Source: Tretioscincus oriximinensis
Lineage: Eukaryota > Chordata > Lepidosauria > Squamata > Gymnophthalmidae
Assembly (NCBI GenBank): GCA_022410635.1
Contig: JAJVDF010000377.1
Coordinates: 317,111 to 381,110, forward strand
Direction: 5' to 3'
Length of the DNA stretch: 64,000 nt
Shown here: positions 24,689 to 36,700 of the stretch, one piece after another
Position numbering within the stretch: the stretch's first letter is position 1
How the letters are laid out: each line of letters starts with the position of its first letter
Made by a program: the position numbers and the translations under genes
The notes under the pieces: model-generated
Database searches by the model: none
Told to the model about the DNA's origin: nothing
The model's input: the letters and a program-made list of their open reading frames with translations, nothing else

Positions 24689-25962
24689 GCAAAGGTAACT
24701 GCGATTTAAGTTTTAGTTTTTGAGCTTGTAACAAAATGCACGGTGGCTGGAATTTCATCTCCGTGTTTGCACTAAAGGAGTATGAGCCCTTTAATACATT
24801 GCAGCTTAGTTAAGATCTGAAGTATCACCCACACCTTTGTGTCTGTTTCCATGTATCCTCAACAGGGCTGAACAAACAAGCATTTCAGTGGTTGTTCTAG
24901 TAAAAACTAAGCCGCCTTCCTGAATTTAAGGTGATAAAGCTCCATTATCGCAGACCCTTGCAGCATTGTTAAATGAGTATTTAGTGCAGAAAAGGGACCA
25001 TTTCTTTCTCCCTTACGGCTCTATTACAGCATGGAAAGGTTCTGACACAAACTGCATTGACCTCTCCCTCCAGCAAGAACACTTTACCAGTATAGTTGAA
25101 CTTTTCTCATTTTAAACACTTAAGGCTCAAAGGCTGCTTGACAGAAGGGCAGAGAAACATTCGGCACTTTTTACTTGCTGTACAGGAGAAGCAGGAAGCC
25201 TTGATACTTCCTTACTGCCATGCCTGACATCAGTAAATATTTTGCTGTGTTGCACAATGGGAAGGAAATACAGGAAAAACGATGCAGTGGCTGCCTTTCA
25301 CATCATCCTGAACCCAGAAACAGAAAACTCTTAAAAAGAGCTGTTCGAGAATTAACCTTAAAGCCACCGCAGAAAGCAAGAAAGCAAACGTCTTGATTTC
25401 AGTGGTTGTAATGGTTTGGTCAAAAGGATGAGCAAAAAGAAAAAATANGCAATTCCTGGCAGCTACTCTAAAGTTCAATGTCATTTTAATGTTGCACAAT
25501 GCCAAAAGCAACTTCAAATTTTGCTTCGTTTTTAATGCTGAGATTAACTGCTGTGTCTGGATCAAGCAGTAAAAGGCTTTGGTATAAAGGTAACTAGTCA
25601 GTTTTTTTTAACTGCCATGATTTATAATNCAAAAAATAAACATTTTTTCTGTCTCTTTTTTTTAAATAATAAATGTGTACCTGAAGTTAAAGCTCTGCTT
25701 TGTGTGCAATTTCTGTCTACTATTGTAAGCCTCAGTATCTGCAAATTGATCATGGAAAGACTACCGGTGACGAAGAAGAAGTCCATGCAGTTATACATAC
25801 GAAATGGAATGTCCCTGATGAAAATATATTATGCATTTTGAAGGAAGAACCTGTTCAGTTGCTTATGAAATCTGTTAATAAAATTAGGATTCTGAAGTTT
25901 GAAACAAGGGAATCTGCCATGTGTTAGGCTGGGCTTCAGAAAAACATGGGCAAAATTTCACT

Positions 25963-26140
25963 CTGTCCCTGTCCCCACTGAGCCTTATTCTGGGTTATAT
26001 CTCGGTACAGAGCTTGGCCATCCACAGATCAGTGCAGATTATGCCAAGCCCCATTCAGGGCCTGCCATAGTCTACACTAACATGTAAATGGCAGGCTCCT
26101 ATTCTGAGATTTAACCAGAATAAGGCTCAGTAGGGACAGA
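25963..26140. repeat. Foldback repeat with GAGCCTTATTC arms, copy 2
   Basis: Left arm 25963-26005 (CCCACTGAGCCTTATTCTGG, TTATATCTC) and right arm 26103-26140 (CCAGAATAAGGCTCAGTAGG) are inverted copies. A third, one-armed piece occurs at 15655-15695. Confidence 0.65.
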
Positions 26141-26944
26141 GCCTTTGAGTCCCAACTCCCTTCTTGCTGCTGAAAAGTGGAAAAACATCAATCTCATACA
26201 ATCTTGTACATCACTGCAATCTGCAGTCTGGTCATATAACTCAGTCCCACCCTGAAATGANATCCCTGAAGAAGCCCTTCCAAGAAATGGAATCAGAAGT
26301 GCCATAATTCAAGATGTCATTCCAGCAACTGGCAGTGCCCCNAAACCACCGTACGAATTGCGAAGGTCACTGTATGAGGTAATCCAATCATGCGAGCCTG
26401 CAAGTTTGAAGACAAATCCTGATGCCTTCTGGTTCAAACTTTTATGAAGTTGTGACACCAGTAAGCAATTGCAAATTAAGAATCTTTGTGGAATTGTTTA
26501 AAATCAAGACTGATTGTTACCTAGCAATATCTCCATTAGCCTACTAAACTTGGCCTGTCCCATTGCAAATGCAAAAGCAAAACATGCTTCTCTTCACTCT
26601 TTGCATCAAATCCAAATAAGCAGTGTTTTTAATTTTTAGGCCCTCTTGAATTTCCCATGCCTATCAGCTTAGAAGATTCTGCTTGAACTCTGTTTAAGAA
26701 GACTCCCCATTTATCTAAGTTCCCCAGCATGTTGTTTGTTCTTTAATACATCCTGAAGTTGCGCTGGTCACTTGCCAGAAGTCTACTCCCAAGGACAGGA
26801 GNTTTGACAGAGTCAAGCTGCTTATTCATCAATCAACAAACAATGGAGATGCAGAAGTAGGTAAGATACCTCTAAAGATTATTTGCAGAATCAAGGGCTG
26901 ATTTAAGATTTTGCTTCCATCTTCTGCTTCAGATGCCCATAAGT

Positions 26945-27070
26945 CATAGCATCATGGAGTTGGAAGGGATCTCTAGGATCACTGCACCCAACTCCTTGTT
27001 CAATGCAGGATTCATTAACCATCTCAGATGGTTGCCTAGCTTGTTTCAGTGAGAGAACTCATGATCTACT
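26945..27070 (-). repeat. CR1 LINE 3' end, reverse
   Basis: CATGGAGTTGGAAGGGATCT, then CCCAACTCCTTGTTCAATGC, the reverse of the CR1 terminal segment seen at 10600-10690 and 48595-48700. Confidence 0.7.
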
Positions 27071-30000
27071 GCAGCAACCTGATCGATCACCTTTAGTGTA
27101 AGAAAGTTCTGATATCTAATCTGTATCTTCTCTCTTGCAATTTCATCCTTGCCTAATAAAGATGTAAGCAATGTCTGGCTGCAGCCTATGTTATGGATCT
27201 GACAGATATTCTTACTGCAAAAATATAACATTGACATACAACGTAAAGCCCGGGCGAGCAAGGCCTAAAATCAGTAAAACGGTTAGGCTGAAGCTTACTA
27301 TAATTCAGCAGAAGAAAACTTGAGTGTCGATCTGATACTTTTCAATGTTAATTCTAATTATTCCTTTCTCAGTTNACTGGGGTGAAGGGAGAAACTTAAA
27401 TGTAAGACATTCACGCAAATATTAGAATTAGAAGTCAAGGCTTCCATTTCAGAGGNTAGCAAACTGCATTGGTGGCTATTCTCTTCCCTCAAAGCAGTTT
27501 CCTGATTATTTGAAAGTGAACTACAAGAAACGAGAAACTGATAACCGCTTGTTTTTGATCTGTTCTGAGTGGGTTTTGTGAATGTCTCAAAACAGTCCCA
27601 TAACAAGCCACACTACAACGGATAAACTTGAAGAATTGCAGCACATTTAGCAAGTCCAATTTACTGGTAAAAATAAGTTTACTATATATGATGCATTCTT
27701 ATCTTTAAGGTCATTTCAAGCATTTGAATTACAAAAATGACTTACGGAAAACTGTCATGCCACACAATGTTCTTGAAAATTAAGCCATTTTTGGCAAGGG
27801 GAAAAAAGACATTTAGGTAACCTAAAATATGAACAGATGTTATTATACACTCTCTCATTCTCTATACAAATAATTATTACATCAAACCACTACATCCCTA
27901 ATCATTTCAAGTTACAAAAAAAGTTCTGGATAAGAATGTGGACTCTTGACAGTACAAGACTGTATCAAATGCAGAAGGATAATCAGCACTTTGTACTCAA
28001 ATATAAAGAAAATAAGATTTCTTCACTCCCCTATTTACAAAAATATTTTATAATTTACAGAGGCCTCCAGAAATTTATCCACTTTGGAAAAAAACAACAT
28101 ACAAACTTGTATTCAGGATAATATTTGCTTGAGAAAAGTCAGATTAAAAAAATTAAACACAAATTATAAACATACTTTACTGGAATCACAATAAATTATT
28201 TAATAAAAAGCCATTACTGTACATTTGAACTAAACACAATTTTTAGTTCTTTTCACAGCAACTGTATACAATATGCAGATAAAAGAAAAGGATAATAAAA
28301 TTGATCAAAGGTGGAAATCCAGATTCTTTCCACCTGTCTTTTCTGTTGACATTTATATGAGGAATCCAGGTTAGCATTTGTCCTCCCAAGTCTTTCTTGG
28401 ANAATTCTAGCAACATCTAGGTCAAATTTAAGATTGACAAACAAAACTTTCCCTCTTTTTCTTTTCTAAAATAAAAAAAAAATCTATGAAGATGTTGGGT
28501 TTCTTCCCCCCTTCTTAAGATTCCACATGATGTCCAACTCCCTAGTGCATGTTTGTTGGTGACAGTACTAAAAACTATTCCAAGAATTACTAGAAACATT
28601 TGTGGCTTATTTTTGAAAAAGTTGCTTTACAGAATGGAATTCTTTATCATTAACCTTGTTATTTCCACAACTGAAAAACTGAGATACGGATGTTTGTAAA
28701 TGCCAATAATATTTTGTCTTCTGTAATCTAAAGTGATTTAAAAATATAAATGTCTTCCATANTCAATATATTGAATGAAGAGGAGATAACACATTCTTTC
28801 TCCATTACCTTCCTGATATACCATTCAAATAANGCAGGATATTGTTTTTTTCAGAGTAGGAGCATGAAACTCACACGACCCAAGTCTTCGTGCAGAAAAA
28901 AATGTATTAAATAGCTCCAGTATGGGTAAAAAATATTCATGGTGATTAATATTTGAACTGTTATTAATTAAAAACCATGTGCTGGGTTTATGGTGAGCCA
29001 AGTTCTGCTGGGTGTTCCACTTGTAATCATGCTTCCAGATAATTAGACAGACTAACACTAGCTGTTTTATTACAGAAGAAATCCCTCAAACACCAGATAT
29101 GCCCAATAAATGTCTGGTATTTCAAATTTGTAGGGCTCTATGGCCTCTGGTGAGGACAGGTGAATATTAGAGAAATTAAGTGGTGACTGCACCTGCTCTC
29201 TACCCTGCCCTTTCCATGGCTACTTCTTGGTCCCCACCTGGCCATGCAGCTGAAAGTGACACACGTCACACTTGTGAGCAATGTTATACTAGTATTTCCA
29301 CGACTTTGTGGTGAGCTATCTTGTAACTGTGACGTGGTCCCACTTGTTCCCTACTACATAGCCTGTTAGGACACAGGCAATAGCGGCAGTAAGCAAATGT
29401 CTTTGTTCAGACTTTGTTCTATCTCTCACATTTCCCTCACTGCTGTAGAGTCAGACTTGAAGAGCCAGAATACCTCACTGTCTTGGTCCTCTTCTCGTGA
29501 TTTGATAACATTAACCTTCAATATGGCAGAAGTGTAATGTGCGTATGGAAAAACTCTTGCAGACTTTGGGTCTTGATTTGGTTAAAGCTGAAAACAAATC
29601 ATCTCTTTTCCATTACTAATTTGGTTTAAAATGAGGCAAACAGATTCATTAATATGACACCAATATTTTATAGTTTTCCATTTGAGCAGCTGCCACTGAT
29701 TCCTTGCTAAATGGCAATTAATACAAAACGTTTAATGGATGTACAAAAATAATTATTAGCTGCAGACCAGTCTTCAAATGCATCCACATGAAAAACAGCC
29801 AACAAAATATGATTTTGCATGTCTGCATTTCACTGCCATGCTGCTTCTACACAACATTGCTTGGTTAGCCTTCCATCTGTCCCACCAGTTCCACTATTTT
29901 ACAATGGAATGATTATTTGAAAGGAAGGTTGTTTCTTTTTTTTATAAACTCACAGGTGAATGCTAGTGTGACTAGTCTGCAAGGGAAATAAGTACCTCTG

Positions 30001-30664
30001 TCAATAACAAACAAGATGGCTTTATGCCCTCAAACACTGTTAAGTCTTTCAAATATTTCACCGAGCAACTGACCTGAAAAGCTACTTTGAGTCTCACACT
30101 GATACCAAGAAGTCTTTCACAGAGAGTATGGGTATTTACTGTTTTGCAATGAATGCCTATCGTCTGTTCCCTGAGTCTGGTGCAGGGAACAGCCAGCCTC
30201 TTCACACTTCCAGCAGCAGGATGGAAGCAAATGAGATTGATATTCAAATTAAGTTTGAACTTTGTTCCAATACTGATCTTTTAGGTCTCCGAGCTAATGG
30301 TCGTGACCGTTCCTTCTTGGTGCAATTGGACGAAGGAATGTTGCCTCATCCAATTGTGTTGACGGTACAGTTCAGGTCTGTTTGGGACAATGCAAGCACT
30401 CTGACATGCAAATGCATTAATCTGATTGCTCATTTGACACACAAATCAAAGTGCAAAAATACCCTACGTCTTGGATCATTAACTGATGGAAATTAATTCT
30501 GCTTTCAGATGATTTCAATGTACTACTTCACACTGTATAAAATGTACCAAATTATCNTATTTCGGATGAAACATATTTGTCAGTTATGCACTAGTAAACA
30601 ATTGTTTGACAAGTGAACCCTGATCCTTTATGTGCAGTGGCAGGACAAAGTTCTTGTAGGACCT

Positions 30665-30799
30665 TCAGCTCTTCCTCAAACTCAAGTCACTATTTGTCAC
30701 TAATGCAGACAGAGATGTACTTTCAGATGCGTCCTCTTTGAGATTCAGGAATGATTCCCTAGTTATTTGCAGGATCTCTCGAAGACCTTTGTTCTCCTG
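30665..30799 (-). CDS. FGFR1OP2: FGFR1OP2 last coding exon and stop
   Basis: Acceptor GCATTGCAG. Encodes residues 171-214 ([20 protein letters not shown], then [14 protein letters not shown]); TGA at 30667-30665. A second AG three bases on could remove one Gln (NAGNAG-type acceptor). Confidence 0.95.
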   Translation of the reverse strand, partial: QENKGLREILQITRESFLNLKEDASESTSLSALVTNSDLSLRKS

Positions 30800-33700
30800 C
30801 TGCAATGCAAACAAAAAAGCAGAAATGGAGAAGGTGAGTGAAGTAGCATATCAAGTTCCTTCAAGCACTTAAANATGATGATCTCCTATTCATGCCTTGT
30901 TTGCAATCTTTCTGAGAGCAGCTGCCAAACTAGGCAGGCTTTTCATTCAATCCAGCAGCTTATTCTTATGTTCTTATAAAGATAATTAGTTATAAACCTA
31001 CATTTTAACAAAGCATATGCAGGATTTCTCTATTGTACAACACTAGATGCCAGGGGTATGTAGCTGATGATAGAGAGAGAGGGCAGACAGAAGGAAGTAT
31101 TTTTTTATTTGTTGCTTTATGGAGTTTACTCAGAAGAGGTGACAGTGACTAACCTGAACAATATGAAGAAAGGATTAGACAAATTTGTGTAGGCCAAATT
31201 TATCAATGGTAACTGGAATGGTTGCCCAAGTAATGCCTCCAGATCAGGAAATCAAGACCAGGTAAAGATTTTGTTCTCCTTTGTTCCCTCCCAGTGAGTG
31301 CAACCACTATGGTGGTATCAGTGGTTATAATTAAGTAATCCCCCTGCCCGGCACCTCTAAATGACACAATTGCTTGCATTCGGGAATGGGAATACTATCA
31401 TTCAAAATAGGCTTGGAATTCTAAATCTTTGATGCTAAAATGCTTTCCAAAGTTAATCCAACAGAACTATTTTAAACTTAGCTATTTCTTTGAAATCTAC
31501 CACTTTGTTAATCAGGATCCAGAATATCTAACAAGGGGGTCTCCTAACACTTTACTTTTTCAGATACTATGTGGTGAATAACAGTCTTGCTTAATATAAA
31601 TGTCTGGCTACAGGCAGTTATTCACTCTATAACATCTGAAGTAGACTTGTCTATGAAAGGACATATTGCCTATCTTTTCCTTGTTAGTCTCTGCTATATG
31701 AGACCCCCTTGCTAGATATTTTAATTTTTTGCCAAGAAAAATACCAACACCGCTCAATAGTGCAAAAAACACACCTTTAATGCCACTCTATTACAATAAC
31801 TATTTGCATATAGACAAAGTAGTTTTCATACAGAAAATACCTTTACTTTCGATCTCACTATCCATGGTCCCTAAAACACAACTTACCGTATAGCATTCTG
31901 TTAAGAGTAAAAAGGAACTCCACCAACCAAAAAGCATACAAACGTACTGCGAGAAAAATGGAGGTTGCCCTTTTAAATAGAGGTNGCCCTTGGTCTAGCA
32001 TAAAAACAGCTAGACAAAAATGCGATGCTAGGGATAGAACATCGATCCTCATGGTCAAAGACAAACTACCAGATAGGAGAATTATTACCTCATTAGAACA
32101 TTCTCAGATATCGATGTTGATATCCAAGCTTATTAAGAAACATTGGGATATTGTTAACCACATCCCCGGTTGTCAGGATGCACCACGCATAGCCTTCCGT
32201 AGGACACAAAATTTGAGGGACTTGTTAGTTAATGTCCAACCTACTTGTGAACCTGTACATGCATATAACCCTGTACTGTCAGGCTGCTGGAAATGTGGTT
32301 ATTGTTCTATCTGTAAATATATCATACAAATGAAAGAAATACAGTTTCCTAGACTGAACGCTGTGCATGACATCAGGAACTTCATAAATTGCAACTAGAC
32401 CTATGTCATCTATATCATCTGGTGCCCCTGTCAGCTACCATACATCGGTAGCACAACCCGCAAGGTAAAGACCTGGATTGGGGAGCACATTTCAAGAATC
32501 AAACATCAAGTAGCAGATGCTCCCCTGATGGAACACTTTTGAGACTGTGGACATTCAGCTGACTCTCTTAAAATTGCTATGTTGGAAAGCTTACAACTGG
32601 ACAACTCAGGCATCCCTTTAAAAACCAGGCTGCTTAGAAGAGAAGCATCTTACATCTTTAAGTTCCAGTCATTGCATCCAACTAGACTAAATGCTTCCTT
32701 GGAATTTACAAGTTTCTTATAACGAGCTGCAGCTGGTGGTTTTTTCAGCTTTGACCGAATTTAAGAGATAGTTTGTGCTTTGTATTCTATCCTTATTGAA
32801 GACTTACACGACAGCATTTATGAGGCATAAGGACTCTCTGACGGGTCAGTCTCTGTAGGATATTTTCCTTTGTTTTGCTCTTATCTGAGACTATGTTATC
32901 ATGGTGTACTTTTATGGTCCTCATAAAAATCGTGATACTCTAATATTCTGTAATATTTGTTTCCTTTAGGGGATCTCTGTAAATAGACTTATAAACAGAT
33001 GTTACGACTGTACATAGATTTGAAAAGGCTATGACTAAGTTCTAAGGTAATAGATAAGATTTTGAGACTTATTTTTATGCATTTTGTAGTGTATAAGCAG
33101 GTTTGGTAATTAGATTTATTTTTGTAATTTTAGGGCAAGAAGGAGCCACGGGGTGAAATCCCAGAAATATCCGGGAACGGGATAACCCTTCATTTATTTC
33201 CTTTGCTTGTTAAATATAGTATTTTCTGTATGAAAACTACTTTGTCTATATGCAAATAGTTACTGTAATAGAGCGACATTTAAGGTGTGTTTTTTGCACT
33301 ATTGAGCGCTGTTGGTATTTTCCTCGGCATAGTATCTTATACCAATCCCCCNGCCATTCTTTCCTTAACATTGTTAGATATTTTAATCTTGGCTACTTAT
33401 CGTATTCTGAAATTCTTTTTTCTTTAAGTAATCATAGGAATATGTTTGAATTTTGTACTGTACTAGTTACCTCAAGCTGAAGGATCCGTTCCTGCTCTTT
33501 GCAGCCATGCTGCTCATCAATTTCAATGGCTTTTCGCATTACTGCTGCCATTTCTGTGATTTGGTCCACATGTACTTGTAACTCCTGAATGGAATGTATT
33601 GCAATATAATTAAAATGGTTGCTTTGAATTAACACTGTACTTTACGATCAGCATTTGGACAGTAATCATCCCAGAACCAACTCATGATATTACACTGGAA

Positions 33701-36700
33701 TAAGTGAAAACACACACATTATGTGCTTGTAGAGATATAACACTAGGTTGTTTTTCTGAGCTTTCTTAATTACCAACAAACAAAGCTTCTTAAGTTTATT
33801 TGATTATGTATTTATACTTTTATCCCATCTATCCCTAAAGATCTTAAATAAAAATATTAAAAAACAACTGAGTCTGAAAGTGGGAAGCTGTTTCTTTGGC
33901 AGAGACCAGGAAAAAGAGCTGTCTCGCAGATAACACACCCTTGCACACCCTTCCAGAGACCTCATGAAGGAATGCAAAGAAAATTTGCCTCACTCCGATT
34001 CCCACCCATTTTACTGGAAGTGACATTATTTTGATGTCACTTTCGGTAATTGCTTCCAGAAAATGGTGTCTGGAATGACGTAACTTCCTATCCCACCCAG
34101 GAAGTGATGTCACAAAAATTCCGGACATGAGACTCTAACAGAGATTTTCAGGCTCTCTGCCAGAGGTTTTCGTTCTGATAAGCTCCCATCACTGGCTGTG
34201 TTTTCAATGATTTTCAGAAGGATTTCAATGAAAAAACCACCTCAAGGGAAGGGACTATCCTACATTTGATGCTACTGAAACAAGCTTTCTAAAATTCACC
34301 TAGACCACTATTCATTTTACAATAATCACCCGAAAAAACAGCTCAAAATTCCTTGAGGCTTTTAAAATGCAATAGAGGTATAGGCAATATGCAAAACTAG
34401 TTTATTCTTTGTTTTCTAAATTATTCCAGCATCTTAAACAGAATGTACATAAATTATAGTATTCTTAAAATTTAAGTTTGCCTGCTGTTTTCATCAGTAT
34501 TTTTCCTCAAAGAAGATTTCTCTTTCAGCTTCTAGGACTGAAATGTTTCCATACAGCTCTTTGAGAAATTAACCTGAAGCAATAAAAGTATAATTCATTT
34601 GCTTCAGCTGTAAATGGAACAAACAGGCAAAGGTCTTGAAGAAACCAAGAACAACAAGAAAAAGTAATTATTTGGTATGAATCTGTCAACTATTTTATCA
34701 CTTCTTTTCAATACAGAAGGCATCATTGGCTGAGAACAGGATTCACAATGGAATCCAAAGCATGTCTATCCAGATGCAAATTCTAGTTTGCTCAACAGAT
34801 GCTCCTATAAAAGCTAGGCTAGGCCTTTGCCATATATATCTAAACTGTAAACTGTAAAAGAGTAAATTAAGCAAGAAAGCAGAGATTAAATAACTGAGTA
34901 TTAAGCTGAACGTAATATAACTGGCCAATGGAATTTTTAAAGGCATATTACCTTAGAGTGCTGCTCCTTTAACTTCATAATTATACCAGGGTCATCCTTT
35001 TTACTAGCCATCAGCAGTCTAAACATCTGTTCTCTGTATTTGCTCATTATAAGCTCCAAAGCAGACTGATGTTCTTCCAGAGAAGTACGCAATTCTGTCA
35101 AAATAAGTTGAGCCATATTGAAATATAAGAGCACTTTCAACATAGACGATTTCATACTCATACAACTACTTTCAGAACTGTGTGAACCAAGTTATTTTTT
35201 CTATAAGTAGTAGTGCTTAGTAATAAAAGTATGGTAAGGTACCATTTGGTTTGTGCAGTTTTAATTTAAAACTAACTGAGATCTTGTTTCAATAAACATC
35301 TGTTATTTAACAAGGGTGTTACTTTATTTACCGGTAGAATAAACATGTCTGAGTTTAATGCAACAAGATTTGTATGTGTGTCTAGGACACTTTTCCTCCA
35401 CCCCAATGTTTCTCCTTCCCTCTTTCTGTGTTCTTCCTTCCATGCTGGGTCGGACTTGATGGCCACCGCTGTCAGCCTAGCTTTAGAATCTCAGGCCCTG
35501 AGATTCAGGCAAATATTGTCCAATTGCAGAGCCTTTAGGGACTATTGTGACTCCAGGAAATATACAGAAATAGATTTGAGTATTTACATCCTGTCCTTCA
35601 CTCAAAGATCCTAGTTCACAGAAGATGGAAACCGGGAAGGGATGCCAAGCACGATGGGTTAATCCGTCCAACCCCCCTGCAGGAAAGCGACAGGATGGAA
35701 CCTCCCAGGATTCAAAAGCCCGCCCTGGCAGGAGATCCCCAGTCCTTTCTGTCACTTTTTTTGCAGGGAAGTCGATAAGAGAGTGAGTGGAAGAAAACTA
35801 GATTATATAAGAGTTATATAATAAGATTTATGGACTACGCGAATTCAATAACGAAAAAACAGACCAGGGACCCTTCCGGGCAGGATCGATAGTGTGTGTC
35901 TGATAATCCCCCACGGCAGGGGAGGATTGGGAAGGGTGAGCTGAGTGGCCCTTGGGCTTTCTTGGCGGCACCTCCGCAAAGAGATGAAATTCAGTTATTT
36001 CTCAAACTGGTCCAGAGAGTAATGGGGCGGGGCAGAGAACAGCATTGTCTCTGTAGAAAATCATGCCAGACCTGACCCTTGTTGGGGAAACAGGTCTGAA
36101 GTTGTTACGACCAGAAAGAGATCAAACGCCATTAGTCAACTAGCCAGGAACCCCCCCTCCCCACCCATCTCAGGGCCTAACCATAAACGACCAGCGGCCC
36201 CAACACAGCAAGCAACCTACTGTGAGGTTAATCCATCCAACCCCCCCTGCAGGAAAGCGACAGGATGGAACCTCCCAGGGTTCAAAAGCCCCCCATGGCA
36301 GGAGGTCCCCAGTACTTTTTGGAGCATTGACTCAGGTAAATAAGATAACATCTCAGACTGTATTTCACCAATACCTGTGCGAGCAACTCACATCATTTAT
36401 TAACATTACACAGAACGTACAACAAGGACATTAACCAAACATGAAAAAACAAACATGGTAACCCATACCAAGAACTCCCAGAACCCTAGTCGCCGAGTGG
36501 CATCCCTTCCCTCTTCTATCTTCTAGAACACCACCTCATGGTAAGGAGGTGTCCTGTCTAGTTACAACATTTTAAAAAATAACATTTTATTTAAATAGCT
36601 TCATTGAAGTGCACAGAATTAAATAATAAACACAATCTTAAAAAAACATAATTGTGTACATGGAGATAAAACACAAAAGTAAAAAAGTAGCAAAAAACAA

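Larger units (their letters stand above)
24689..30664. other. Convergent region between TM7SF3 and FGFR1OP2, including the FGFR1OP2 3' UTR
   Basis: No third gene recognised. Contains a GAGCCTTATTC foldback (25963-26140) and a reverse CR1 end (26945-27070). The stretch 27600-30664 is repeat-poor and may be largely FGFR1OP2 3' UTR. A minus-strand AATAAA (TTTATT at 29066-29071) is a candidate end for FGFR1OP2. Confidence 0.45.

Noticed and set aside
25230..25565. 111-codon - strand frame between TM7SF3 and FGFR1OP2
   Set aside because: No recognisable motif, no splice context; consistent with chance in AT-rich DNA.
30128..30496. 122-codon open frame on the + strand
   Set aside because: No family motif recognised, no splice or promoter context, and it lies antisense to the probable FGFR1OP2 3' UTR. 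Best explained as a chance frame.
31958..32398. 146-codon + strand frame as a possible host gene
   Set aside because: The sequence and downstream GIY-YIG region identify it as a Penelope-like element with in-frame stops.
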